NCBI RefSeq assembly: GCF_007827815.1
Contig: NZ_VITH01000007.1
Coordinates: 345,378 to 409,377 of the forward strand
Source: Azospirillum brasilense
Lineage (GTDB): Bacteria; Pseudomonadota; Alphaproteobacteria; Azospirillales; Azospirillaceae
Direction: 5' to 3'
Length of the DNA stretch: 64,000 nt
Positions 26,334 to 35,072 of the stretch are shown here, one piece after another. The notes below the pieces were generated by a model, which saw nothing but the letters and a program-made list of their open reading frames with translations, searched no databases and had not been told where the DNA came from. How positions within the stretch are numbered: position 1 is the first letter of the stretch; every line of letters starts with the position of its first letter. The position numbers and the translations under genes were made by a program.

Positions 26334-29300
26334 ATGAGTCTTCTTCACCGTCTGCTGCTTCTTGTCCTCGTGGCGATGATTCCGGCGGCCGTCATCGAGG
26401 TGAAGAACGAGCTGGCTCTGCGCGCCGCGCGGGAGGCCGAGGTGGGGCGGGACGCCCTGCACCTCGCCGCGCTGTTCGAGGCGAAGCAGCACCGCATGAT
26501 CGACGGGTTGCGGCAGGTGCTGAACACGCTGGTCAAGGCCGATCCGGCGCGCGCCCCCGGCTCGCCGGCCTGCCAAGCGCTGATGGACAGCCTGCGCGCG
26601 TCCTATCCGGGCCATCTCGGCATCGTGATCGCCGGGCTGGACGGGGTGGTGCGCTGCGCGACCGATCGCGCCGCGCTGGGGATTTCCATCGCCGACCGCG
26701 ACTATTTCCGCGACGCGCTGGCCAGCGGCCGGATGACGCTGGGGGAGCCTGTTTCCCGGCGGACCGACGGACGCTCCGCCATGCCGGTCGCGCTGGCCTA
26801 CCAGGACGCGGAGGGCCGGGCGGCCGGCGTCGTGACGGCGTTGACCGACATCTCCTGGATCGCCGATTTCCTGTCCAAGCGGCCATTGCCCGACAACGCG
26901 CGGATCACGCTGGTGGACCGCCGCGACCGGGTGGTCGCCCAGGTGCCGCCCCTTCCATCGGAGCCGGGGCCAAATCAGACGGCGCCGAGCCGGACGGATG
27001 GCGGCGTGCTGTCCCCGTCCGTCCTCGCGCTGCTCTCCCGCGACGCGCCCGGCATCGCCGAGGTGACCGGGCCGGACGGCCGGCCGCGCATCGTCGCCTA
27101 TCAGCCGATCGGCCAGAGCATGGACGGCATCGGGGTCGTGGTCTGCCTGGACAAGGGCGAGGCGTTGGGGCCGATCCGCGGCGCGATGGTCCAGGCGATG
27201 GCCGGCATCGCGATGGTCCTGCTTCTGACGCTGCTCACCGTCTGGTGGGGCGCCAGCCGGTTCCTGCGGCGGCCGGTGGCGGCGCTGGTCGCGACGGCGG
27301 AGCGCTGGAAGGGCGGTGATCTGACGGCGCGTAGCGGCGTCGCCGATCAGTCGTCCGAACTCGGCACGCTGGCCCGCGCCTTCGACAGCATGGCCGAGGA
27401 ACTGGCACGCCAGCAGCAGGTGCGGGAGCAGGCCAACGCGCTGGCCCACAAGACGGCCGCCGTTCTGGGCAGCATCACCGACGGCGTTTTCGAGGTGGAC
27501 CGCCACTGGCGCATCACCTTCATGAACGAGCGCGCCCGGGCGCTGATCGCCGGCGGGCACGATCTGATCGGCCAGGACCTGTGGGACGTCTTTCCCGAGG
27601 TGTCCGCCAGCGCGTTCGGAGAAAACTACCGCCGCGCCATGCAGGATCAGACGCCGGTCGAGTTCGAGGAGTATTGCACGGCCTTCGAATCCTGGTTCGC
27701 CGTGCGCGCCTTCCCGTCGCCGGATGGGCTGGCCGTCTTCTTCCAGGACACCACCGCCCGCAAGTGGGGCGAGGCGGCGCTGGTTTCGGCCAACCGGGAA
27801 AAGAACGCGCTGCTCGCCCAGTTGAACAGCCTGCTGCAGAACGCGCCGGTCGGCTTCGCCTTCTTCGACCGCGAGCGCCGCTACATCCGCATCAACGAGC
27901 AGTTGGCCGATTGCAACGGCATCCTGGCGGAGGCCCACATGGGCCGCACTCTGGCGGACCTGCTTCCCGTCGTGGGCGCCAGCGTCGAGCCGCTGATCGA
28001 TCGGGTGTTCGACACCGGCGAGCCGATCCCCTACCGGGAGGTGATGGGCGAGACGCCCAGAGAGCCCGGCGTGACGCGCCACTGGCTGATCGCCCTGTTT
28101 CCCGTGCATGAAGGGATGGAGGTCGCGGCGGTCGGCGCCGTCGTGATGGAGGTCACCGACCTGCGCCGGGCCGAGACGGCGCGCCGTCAGAGCGATGAAC
28201 GCTTCCGCTCGGTCTTCGAACTGGCGGCGGTGGGCATCGAGCGGGTGGGGCTGGACGGACGCATCCTCGACGTCAACGCCAAGATCTGCGACATCGTCGG
28301 CTACCCGCGCGAGGAGTTGCTGCGGCGGACCTACCGCGACATCACCGACCCGGCCGATCTTCCGGCCGAGGAGCGGTTGATCGAGCGGCTGCTGTCCGGC
28401 GAACTGTCCAGCTACGCCATTGAGAAGCGCTACCGCCGCAAGGACGGTGGGGCGGTGTGGGTGCGGGTGACCTCGTCGCTCGCCCGGATCACCGGCACGG
28501 AGCCGGCCTACCGAATCACGGTTGCCGAGGACATCACCGAGCGCAAGGCGATGGAGGCCGCGCTGCGCTCCGCCCGCGATGAGGCGGAGCGCGCCAACCT
28601 TGCCAAGTCGAAATTCCTGGCCGCGGCCAGCCACGATCTGCGCCAGCCGCTCCAATCGCTGTTCTTCTTCGCGGCCGCCCTGTCGGCCCATGTCGGGTCG
28701 CCCGCGGGCGCCAAGGTCCTGGGCCATCTGGAGCAGGGGCTGGAGGCGCTGAAGGGTCTGCTGGACAGCCTGCTCGACGTGTCGCGCCTCGACGCTGGAG
28801 TGGTGACACCGGTGTTCGAGGATTTCGACGTGGCGGAGGTGCTGGACCCGATCCGCGCCGCCTACGCGCCGGTCGCCGCCGGCAAGGGCATCGGCTGGCA
28901 GGTCGAGGTCGCCGCCGGGCGGGTGCGCAGCGACCGCACGCTGCTGGGCCGGCTGCTGCGCAATCTGGTGGAGAACGCCATCCGCTACACCGACAGCGGG
29001 CTGGTGCGGGTGCAGTGCCGGCCGGATGGGCGGTTCCTCTCCATCGTCATCCAGGACACAGGCAGGGGCATCCCGGACGACCACCTGGAGCGCATCTTCG
29101 AGGAGTTCCATCAGGTCGGCAACCCGGAGCGGGACCGCAACCAGGGCCTCGGCCTCGGCCTCGCCATCGTGCGGCGGCTGTCGCGGCTGCTCGACCATCC
29201 GGTGGAGGTGCGCTCCGCGGTGGGCAAGGGCTCGGCCTTCCGGGTGCTGGTGCCACTGGGCGAAACGGTGGTGCCCGCCGTCGCGGGGGCGGGGGGTGAG

Positions 29301-29696
29301 TCGCCGGGGATGGGGCAGGGCCGCCTCGCCGTTCTGGTGGACGACGACGCCATCGTGCTGATGGGGCTTCAACTGATCCTGACGGAATGGGGCTACGCCG
29401 TGCTGGCGGCGGGCAGCGCCGACCAGGCCATGGAGCGGCTGTCCGCCCAGACGCGCGTCCCCGACATCGTGATCGCCGACTACCGGCTGCGCGAGGGGCG
29501 GGTCGGGACCGAGGTGATCCTGCGCGTGCGCGAGCGCTACGGCGCCGGGGTTCCGGGGGTGATCCTGACCGGGGAGACCGGGCCGGACTGCCTGCTGGAC
29601 GCCACCGCCCACGGGCTGACGGTGATCCACAAGCCGGTCACCCCCCGCGAGTTGGCGGCCGCGGTGGACCAGCAGTTGAAGGCTGTGCCGGCGTGA
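26334..29696 (+). CDS. membrane multi-PAS hybrid histidine kinase with receiver
   Basis: An 1120-residue sensor: N-terminal membrane helix (SLLHRLLLLVLVAMIPAAVI), periplasmic double-Cache-like region (about 35-275), second helix near 285-305, HAMP (about 305-360), three PAS/PAC blocks (about 375-485, 500-620, 620-745), HisKA with His767 in AASHDLRQPLQSLFFFAAAL, HATPase (NLVENAIRYTDSG, GLGLGLAIVRRL) and a receiver with Asp1049 in IVIADYRLREG. The HDLRQPLQSL H-box with a C-terminal receiver marks a distinct kinase group often found as orphans. ATG 26334 is the first start before the helix; the frame is open upstream. No response-regulator gene adjoins it. Confidence 0.88.
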   Translation: MSLLHRLLLLVLVAMIPAAVIEVKNELALRAAREAEVGRDALHLAALFEAKQHRMIDGLRQVLNTLVKADPARAPGSPACQALMDSLRASYPGHLGIVIAGLDGVVRCATDRAALGISIADRDYFRDALASGRMTLGEPVSRRTDGRSAMPVALAYQDAEGRAAGVVTALTDISWIADFLSKRPLPDNARITLVDRRDRVVAQVPPLPSEPGPNQTAPSRTDGGVLSPSVLALLSRDAPGIAEVTGPDGRPRIVAYQPIGQSMDGIGVVVCLDKGEALGPIRGAMVQAMAGIAMVLLLTLLTVWWGASRFLRRPVAALVATAERWKGGDLTARSGVADQSSELGTLARAFDSMAEELARQQQVREQANALAHKTAAVLGSITDGVFEVDRHWRITFMNERARALIAGGHDLIGQDLWDVFPEVSASAFGENYRRAMQDQTPVEFEEYCTAFESWFAVRAFPSPDGLAVFFQDTTARKWGEAALVSANREKNALLAQLNSLLQNAPVGFAFFDRERRYIRINEQLADCNGILAEAHMGRTLADLLPVVGASVEPLIDRVFDTGEPIPYREVMGETPREPGVTRHWLIALFPVHEGMEVAAVGAVVMEVTDLRRAETARRQSDERFRSVFELAAVGIERVGLDGRILDVNAKICDIVGYPREELLRRTYRDITDPADLPAEERLIERLLSGELSSYAIEKRYRRKDGGAVWVRVTSSLARITGTEPAYRITVAEDITERKAMEAALRSARDEAERANLAKSKFLAAASHDLRQPLQSLFFFAAALSAHVGSPAGAKVLGHLEQGLEALKGLLDSLLDVSRLDAGVVTPVFEDFDVAEVLDPIRAAYAPVAAGKGIGWQVEVAAGRVRSDRTLLGRLLRNLVENAIRYTDSGLVRVQCRPDGRFLSIVIQDTGRGIPDDHLERIFEEFHQVGNPERDRNQGLGLGLAIVRRLSRLLDHPVEVRSAVGKGSAFRVLVPLGETVVPAVAGAGGESPGMGQGRLAVLVDDDAIVLMGLQLILTEWGYAVLAAGSADQAMERLSAQTRVPDIVIADYRLREGRVGTEVILRVRERYGAGVPGVILTGETGPDCLLDATAHGLTVIHKPVTPRELAAAVDQQLKAVPA

Positions 29697-29712
29697 AGCC
29701 GGCGTCCGGCCA

Positions 29713-30240
29713 TCAGCGCGTGAGGTCCCAGCGCCGGTACCACGCGTTCAGGTCCCGTGCGGAGTTGATCCGGATCTTCGGCAGGTCGGCCTGATCGAAG
29801 GTGCGCAGGTTCCGCGCCCGATTTCGCGGGGTGGTGACGGCGATGTGGCGGATCATCTCCCACTTGATGCGGTCCCGGCGCCCCTCCAGCGCGCCGCGCC
29901 GCTCCCGCTCGAACAGGGTCCGGCGGAAATAGCGCAGCAGGCTGAGCGGCATGGGCACGTCCAGTTGGATCAGGCCCGTCGCCCGCTGGAAACGCTGCGG
30001 GATGCAGCGCGAGTAGTTGCCCTCCATGACCCAGCGCTCGCCGGCGATGGCCGCGTCGTGCAGGGCGATGAACTCGTCGGTCGGGCGTGGCTGCCAATCC
30101 GTGTCGGGAGCATGGTACAGCCGGTCGAGATGGACGACGGGAAAGCCGTTCCGCCGCGCGATCGCTTCGGCAAGCGTTGATTTCCCGCTGTTGGACGGCC
30201 CGAGGATGCAAATGCGTGGGCCGAGGTCGGAAAGCTGCAT
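29713..30240 (-). CDS. P-loop topology-modulation/adenylate-kinase-like protein
   Basis: A 175-residue P-loop NTPase. Walker A is ICILGPSNSGKSTLAEAIAR near the N-terminus, followed by VVHLDRLYHAPDTDWQPRP and the WVMEGNYSRCI strand typical of the FlaR/topology-modulation-protein group of small adenylate-kinase-like proteins. The lid-like segment RRTLFERERRGALEGRRDR is basic. Family members have been loosely linked to DNA topology or nucleotide kinase activity, but biochemical function is not established. It is transcribed toward the hybrid kinase and separated from it by 16 bases. The start is ATG 30240. Confidence 0.75.
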   Translation of the reverse strand: MQLSDLGPRICILGPSNSGKSTLAEAIARRNGFPVVHLDRLYHAPDTDWQPRPTDEFIALHDAAIAGERWVMEGNYSRCIPQRFQRATGLIQLDVPMPLSLLRYFRRTLFERERRGALEGRRDRIKWEMIRHIAVTTPRNRARNLRTFDQADLPKIRINSARDLNAWYRRWDLTR

Positions 30241-30359
30241 GGATCGATACCGTTACGAAGCAAAGCCCGGTCAGGCCGCGAAAAGCGCGGCGATCCTAAC
30301 GGGCGTCGGCGTGGTGCGACACCCCACCCATGCGGTACGCCGTCGGTGTCGTCCGGCGG

Positions 30360-30644
30360 TCATTCCGCCTGGGCGAGTTCCTTCTCGGCGGGGCGGGGGG
30401 AGAGGGCGGCGCGGCCGGTGTCGGTCAGGCGGCAGACCAGCCAGTCGGGCTTCAGCGGGTTGTGGAACCAGCGCTCCGCCCAGCCGGACTTCAGGCAGCT
30501 TTCGATGGTCTGACGCTTGACGCGCTGGCCGTCGGCGTCGAACAGGGGCAGCTTGCCGCCGGGCTGCTCCAGACCGTTGCGCAGCCACGCCGCCTGCGCC
30601 TCGGTGGGGCGGCGTCGGGACGTGGTGCGTCGGGGTGCGGCCAT
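30360..30644 (-). CDS. small hypothetical protein, possible winged helix
   Basis: A 94-residue basic protein not assigned to a named family. After an Arg/Thr-rich tail it reads EAQAAWLRNGLEQPGGKLPL, then VKRQTIESCLKSGWAERWFH and a C-terminal LVCRLTDTGRAAL. The last segment (L-x-x-x-L-T-x-x-G-R) resembles the recognition wing of winged-helix proteins such as MarR relatives. The ATG at 30644 follows a GAGG site; an upstream start at 30689 would overlap cutA's promoter. The gene is divergent from cutA. Confidence 0.6.
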   Translation of the reverse strand: MAAPRRTTSRRRPTEAQAAWLRNGLEQPGGKLPLFDADGQRVKRQTIESCLKSGWAERWFHNPLKPDWLVCRLTDTGRAALSPRPAEKELAQAE

Positions 30645-30722
30645 GGTTCGTCGCCTCGAAAGATGTTGCGGCCTGGCGGCCTGTGGCAAGATTCGAACAC
30701 TCTACATCGAAAGGCTTCGGTC

Positions 30723-31037
30723 ATGGAATTCGTCTTCGCCTACATCACCGCCGGCTCGCGGGACGAGGCCCGTCGCATCGGCCGCGCGCTGGTCGAGGAG
30801 CGGCTGGCCGCCTGCGCCAACATCTTCGACGGCATGACCTCCATCTACCGCTGGCAGGACGCCATCGAGGAAGCCAATGAGACGGTGCTGATCGCCAAGA
30901 CGCGGGCGGAGCTGTTCGACCGGCTGGCCGCGCGGGTGCGGGAACTGCACAGCTACGAGGTGCCCTGCGTGGTCGAGCTGAGGGTTGGGCGCGGCAATCC
31001 GGCCTATCTGGACTGGCTGCGCGACGCGACCGCCTGA
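30723..31037 (+). CDS. cutA: divalent cation tolerance protein CutA
   Basis: A 104-residue CutA1 protein. The ferredoxin-like fold is visible as EFVFAYITAGSRDEARRIGR, ERLAACANIFDGMTSIYRWQ, ETVLIAKTRAELFDRLA and YEVPCVVELRVGRGNPAYLDWL. The W-Q and Y-P-C positions are conserved in the family. CutA proteins are trimers linked to copper tolerance in enteric bacteria; the true cellular role is unsettled. AAGG-rich sequence precedes ATG 30723. It is divergent from the small protein at 30360 and followed by a transporter 121 bases on. Confidence 0.92.
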   Translation: MEFVFAYITAGSRDEARRIGRALVEERLAACANIFDGMTSIYRWQDAIEEANETVLIAKTRAELFDRLAARVRELHSYEVPCVVELRVGRGNPAYLDWLRDATA

Positions 31038-31158
31038 TCCCTCATGCCGGCCGCCGCATGTCGGCCATGACGGCGGCGCATTGGACCGCCCCGGACCCGC
31101 GTGCCAGTTTCGCAAGGGTTGCTTTCAAGCGCAAATCATCCGGATGCGGAGAATTTCC

Positions 31159-32373
31159 ATGACCGACACATCAGCGCGGCTGTCGATCGGCTTTTCCTGG
31201 ATCGGCCATGCGCTGATGCACATCGTGTCGGCCCTGTTCCTGACCGTCGTCCTGGCGCTGGAGCGGGAATGGAAGCTGCCCTACGACGAGTTGATCCGGC
31301 TGTGGACACTGGGTGCCCTGATGATCGGCGTCGGCGCACCGCTGGCCGGCTGGCTGGGCGACCGCTGGAGCGAATGCCGGATGATGGCGGTCTTCTTCCT
31401 GCTGACCGGGGCGGGGACCATCGCCTGCGGCCTGACCGACGGTCCGGAGGCGCTGCTGTGGGCGCTGGCGGTGCTCGGGCTCGGCGCCTCCATCTACCAC
31501 CCGGTGGGCATGGCCTGGATGGTCAAGAACGCCACCAACCGCGGCAAGGCTCTGGGCTACCAGGGCATTTTCGGCACCATCGGCATCGCCTCGGCGGCGG
31601 TGGTGGCCGGCGGCCTGACCGAATGGCTGGGCTGGCGCTCCGCCTTCCTGATTCCGGGCGCGGTCTGCCTGGGGCTGGGGGTCGTGCTGGCCCTGCTGAT
31701 CGCCATGGGCAAGGTCGAGGATCGCCAGGGCGACGTGAAGCCGATCCCCAAGGCGTCGCGCGGCGACGTGATCCGCGCCTTCGTCGTGCTGTCGGTGACG
31801 ATGGTCTGCGCCGGGCTGATGTTCAACGCCATGCAGGTGGTGCTGCCCAAGCTGTTCGAGGCGCGGCTGAGCGACCTGCTGGGCGGCAGCACGCTGGGCG
31901 TCGGCGGCGTGGTGACGGCGGTCTATCTGTTCGCCGCCCTGCCGCAGCTGATCGGCGGGCATCTGGCCGACAAGTACCCGCTGAAGCGCATCTACACCCT
32001 GTGCCTGCTGGTCCAGGTGCCGATGATGGCGGCCGTGGCGGTCCTCGCCGACCTGCCGCTGGTTGGTGCTGCGGCGCTGGTCGTCGTCGCCTCGCAGGTG
32101 CAGATTCCGGCGGAGAACCTGCTGCTCGCCCGCTACACCCCGGAGAAGCACCGCGGGCTGGCCTACGGCGCCAAGTTCATCCTGTCCTTCGGCGCCGGCC
32201 CGCTGGCCGTGCAACTCGTCGCCCTGGTCTACGAGCGGACGGGGGAGTTCGTCATGCTCTACGCCACGCTGTCGGTGCTGGCGCTGGTCGCCTTCGCGGC
32301 GGCGCTGCTGCTGCCGCGCGACCGCGACGCTCCGGCCAAGCCGGCCGCCGTCCCGATGGCGCCGGCGGAGTAA
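31159..32373 (+). CDS. major facilitator superfamily transporter
   Basis: A 404-residue, 12-helix transporter. The cytoplasmic loop 2-3 motif is GWLGDRWSECRMM, close to the MFS consensus G-x-x-x-D-R; ASIYHPVGMAWMVKN and RGKALGYQGIFGTIG resemble the fosmidomycin-resistance (Fsr) branch. The substrate is not known. I use ATG 31159, with GGAG 7 bases before it; ATG 31144 is an alternative. It converges with the SPOR-domain lipoprotein gene 4 bases away. Confidence 0.82.
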   Translation: MTDTSARLSIGFSWIGHALMHIVSALFLTVVLALEREWKLPYDELIRLWTLGALMIGVGAPLAGWLGDRWSECRMMAVFFLLTGAGTIACGLTDGPEALLWALAVLGLGASIYHPVGMAWMVKNATNRGKALGYQGIFGTIGIASAAVVAGGLTEWLGWRSAFLIPGAVCLGLGVVLALLIAMGKVEDRQGDVKPIPKASRGDVIRAFVVLSVTMVCAGLMFNAMQVVLPKLFEARLSDLLGGSTLGVGGVVTAVYLFAALPQLIGGHLADKYPLKRIYTLCLLVQVPMMAAVAVLADLPLVGAAALVVVASQVQIPAENLLLARYTPEKHRGLAYGAKFILSFGAGPLAVQLVALVYERTGEFVMLYATLSVLALVAFAAALLLPRDRDAPAKPAAVPMAPAE

Positions 32374-32377
32374 GGGC

Positions 32378-33055
32378 TTACATCTGGTCCGGCAGGCTGG
32401 GGTCGGGCGCGTCGCCGGGCAGATCGGCGACCACCGTCCGCCCCCTCCAGGTCAGGAGCCACGCGTCGCCGACCCCGGCGGCGCGCATCTCGGCCAGACG
32501 GCGCAGGGCGGTCGGACGGTCCTCCGGCGGCAGGATGAGCCGGTGGATGCGCCGGCCCTGCACGTCGGCCGCCACGATGTCGGCCTCCGGATGGCCCAGC
32601 CGCGCGCGCTGGGCTTCGGCCTGCCCACGCTTGGAAAAGCTGCCCGCCACCACGAGATAGCGCCGTTCGGCGGGGCGCGGCATCGGCGGCAACACGGTGG
32701 CTGGAAACGCGGCGATCTCCACCTCCGCCGTCACGGGGAGCGGCGCGGGCGGTGGCGGGGCGGGGACCGGCGACGGTTCGGTTTCCGGAAGGGGGACCGG
32801 CACGCTTTCGGCGGTGCGGGTCACCGGCACGATCACCGGCTTGCAGACATAGCCTAGGCTCAGGACGCGGAAGGTCGCGCAATCCTGCTGCAGCATCGCC
32901 GACAGCATGTGGTCGGTGCTGCTCTTGCTGGTGCCGACATACAGCATCCCGTCCACCGCGAAGGACGCGGCGGTCATCGCCACCGGCGCGCCCGCGCAGC
33001 CGCCCAGCCCCACCAGCGCGACCGCCGCCACTCCACGCCTGAGCCGTCCGCTCAT
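32378..33055 (-). CDS. SPOR-domain lipoprotein
   Basis: A 225-residue envelope protein. The N-terminus RGVAAVALVGLGGCAGAPVA is a lipoprotein signal with lipobox LGGC. A Pro/Val-rich linker (about 80-125) leads to a C-terminal SPOR domain (about 130-205: RYLVVAGSFSKRGQAEAQ through VQGRRIHRLILPP). SPOR domains bind denuded glycan strands at division sites, so a peptidoglycan-related role is likely, although not every SPOR lipoprotein is a divisome component. It converges with the MFS gene; metY ends 190 bases upstream of its start, on the same strand. Confidence 0.8.
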   Translation of the reverse strand: MSGRLRRGVAAVALVGLGGCAGAPVAMTAASFAVDGMLYVGTSKSSTDHMLSAMLQQDCATFRVLSLGYVCKPVIVPVTRTAESVPVPLPETEPSPVPAPPPPAPLPVTAEVEIAAFPATVLPPMPRPAERRYLVVAGSFSKRGQAEAQRARLGHPEADIVAADVQGRRIHRLILPPEDRPTALRRLAEMRAAGVGDAWLLTWRGRTVVADLPGDAPDPSLPDQM

Positions 33056-33181
33056 GCCCCGCTTCCCCGCCTTGTTCGTGCCCCCACCCTTTGTGTGCCA
33101 GGGTCGGTGCTATGACCTGCGGAGGTCAATGGAACGGCCAGCGCTCAGCCCTTCGCGTCGCATCTACCTCTTGTGGGGTAT

Positions 33182-33221
33182 CCCTCCGCCCGCCGGGCCG
33201 GACGCTGCGGCGGGCGGAGGG
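33182..33221 (-). terminator. strong hairpin downstream of metY
   Basis: Fourteen-base perfect arms, CCCTCCGCCCGCCG at 33182-33195 and its complement at 33208-33221, flank a 12-base loop. It lies 25 bases past the metY stop on the minus strand. There is no T-run, so it may end transcription with help from Rho or simply protect the 3' end. Confidence 0.45.
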
Positions 33222-33245
33222 GAGCCGGCCTCAGGCGGCGGCCAA

Positions 33246-34535
33246 TCAGGCGGCCGATAGGGCGCGGTCGAGGTCGGCGATGATGTCCTCCACGCTCTCC
33301 AGCCCGATCGACAGGCGCAGCACGTCCGGACCGGCGCCCGCCTGGGCTTGGCCTTCCGGCGACAGCTGGCGGTGCGTGGTCGAGGAGGGGTGGATGATCA
33401 GCGACCGGCTGTCGCCGATGTTGGCGAGATGGCTGAGGAGCTGGACGTTCTCCACCACCTTTACGCCGGTGTCGAAGCCGCCCTTGACGCCGAAGGTCAG
33501 CACGGCGCCGGCCCCCTTGGGCAGGTACTTCTTGGCGAGCGCGTTGTACTTGGACGATTCCAGCCCGGCGTAGCTGACCCAGCCCACCGCCGGGTGGCTC
33601 TCCAGGAACTGCGCGACCTTCAGGGCGCTGTCGCTGTGGCGCTGCATGCGCAGCGGCAGCGTCTCGATGCCGTTCAACGTCAGGAAGGCGTTCAGCGGCG
33701 CCTGGCTCGGCCCGAGGTCGCGCAGGCCGACGGCGTGGCCGTGGATGGTGAAGGCCAGATGACCGAAGGTCTCCTGGAACTTCAGCCCGTGGTAGCCGGC
33801 GTCCGGCTCCGACAGGGCCGGGAACTTGCCCGACTTGCCCCAGTCGAAGGTGCCGCTGTCGATGACCACGCCGCCGACCGAGGTGCCGTTGCCCGACAGG
33901 AACTTCGTGGTCGAATGCACGACCAGCGTGGCGCCCCACTGGATCGGGTTGATCAGGTACGGCGTCGCCAGCGTGTTGTCGACGATCAGCGGAATGCCGG
34001 CCTCGTCGGCGATCTTGGCGATGGCCTCCAGATCGGTGACCACACCGCCCGGGTTGGCGAGGCTTTCCACGAAGATGGCCTTGGTCTTCGCGGTGATGGC
34101 GGCGCGGACGTTCTCCGGCTGGTCGGTGTCCACGAAGACGGACTTCCAGCCGAAGGCGCGCGGGAAGCTGGTGCCGAGCTGGTTGAGCGTGCCGCCATAG
34201 AGCTTGCGCGAGGCAACGATCTCGTCACCCGGCTCCATCAGCGGGAACAGGGCGAGCAGCTGCGCGGCGTGGCCGGAGGAGGTGGCCGTGGCCCCGGCGC
34301 CGCCTTCCAGGCTGGCGAGCCGCTCCTCCAGCACCGACACGGTCGGGTTGGTCAGGCGGGAGTAGATGAAGCCGACCTTCTGAAGGTTGAACAGCGAGGC
34401 CGCGTCGTCCACGTCGTCGAAGACGAAGCTGGTGGTCTGGTAGATCGGCGTCTGGCGCGCCCCGGTGGCGGGGTCGGGAGCGGCGCCGGCGTGGATGGCG
34501 CGGGTCTCGAAACCGAAGGACTTCTGCTCGCTCAT
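33246..34535 (-). CDS. metY: O-acetylhomoserine sulfhydrylase (aminocarboxypropyltransferase)
   Basis: A 429-residue PLP enzyme of the Cys/Met metabolism family; the length is that of MetY rather than the shorter MetB/MetC/MetZ enzymes. It joins O-acetylhomoserine and sulfide to homocysteine. Features: GFETRAIHAGAAPDPATGAR, SRLTNPTVSVLEERLASLEG, and the PLP lysine Lys211 in HSTTKFLSGNGTSVGGVV. It is the last gene of a three-gene minus-strand unit after the enoyl-CoA hydratase and CoA-binding genes, 18 bases downstream of the latter. GAGG precedes ATG 34535. Confidence 0.92.
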   Translation of the reverse strand: MSEQKSFGFETRAIHAGAAPDPATGARQTPIYQTTSFVFDDVDDAASLFNLQKVGFIYSRLTNPTVSVLEERLASLEGGAGATATSSGHAAQLLALFPLMEPGDEIVASRKLYGGTLNQLGTSFPRAFGWKSVFVDTDQPENVRAAITAKTKAIFVESLANPGGVVTDLEAIAKIADEAGIPLIVDNTLATPYLINPIQWGATLVVHSTTKFLSGNGTSVGGVVIDSGTFDWGKSGKFPALSEPDAGYHGLKFQETFGHLAFTIHGHAVGLRDLGPSQAPLNAFLTLNGIETLPLRMQRHSDSALKVAQFLESHPAVGWVSYAGLESSKYNALAKKYLPKGAGAVLTFGVKGGFDTGVKVVENVQLLSHLANIGDSRSLIIHPSSTTHRQLSPEGQAQAGAGPDVLRLSIGLESVEDIIADLDRALSAA

Positions 34536-34553
34536 GATGGCTTCCTCTGCTTT

Positions 34554-35072
34554 TTACATCAGTTTTTTGAAGGATTTGGCCGGTGCGGCCTTCTTGGACG
34601 TCAGGATGTTGGAGTTGACGCCGATGCGCCCGATCTCGTGGAACAGGCGCTGAAGCTCGATCTTGGGACAGCGGTTCATGACCACGGTCAGCCCCGCCGC
34701 CTCGGCCCGCGCCGCCGCCTCGTCGTTGCGCACGCCGAGCTGCATCCACACCACCTTGGCGCCGACGGCGATGGCCTCGTCCGTCACGCCTCCGGCGGCG
34801 GCGGCGTTGCGGAAGACGTCCACCATGTCCGGCGGCTCCGGCAGGTCCGACAGGCTGGCGTAGACCCGCTCGCCGAGGATGGTCTGGCCGGTCAGCTTCG
34901 GGTTGATGGGGATGACGCGGTAGCCCTTGTCGCGCAGGTATTTCAGCACGATGAAGCTGGCCTTCACCGGGTCGTTCGACGCGCCGACCAGGGCGATGGT
35001 CTTCACCCGGTCCAGGACTTGGCGGATGAACGCGTCGCTGTAGCCGTCGTGCGAGGGGGCGGGGCCGCTCAT
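34554..35072 (-). CDS. CoA-binding domain protein
   Basis: A 172-residue CoA-binding Rossmann protein: IRQVLDRVKTIALVGASNDP (nucleotide loop), GYRVIPINPKLTGQTILGE, LSDLPEPPDMVDVFRN and VWMQLGVRNDEAAARAEAAG. It is similar to YccU-like single-domain proteins related to the CoA-binding part of acyl-CoA synthetases; no catalytic domain is attached. Its ATG (35072) overlaps the TGA of the enoyl-CoA hydratase gene in an ATGA arrangement, so translation is coupled. metY follows by 18 bases. A role with CoA or acetylated intermediates in the same operon is inference. Confidence 0.85.
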   Translation of the reverse strand: MSGPAPSHDGYSDAFIRQVLDRVKTIALVGASNDPVKASFIVLKYLRDKGYRVIPINPKLTGQTILGERVYASLSDLPEPPDMVDVFRNAAAAGGVTDEAIAVGAKVVWMQLGVRNDEAAARAEAAGLTVVMNRCPKIELQRLFHEIGRIGVNSNILTSKKAAPAKSFKKLM

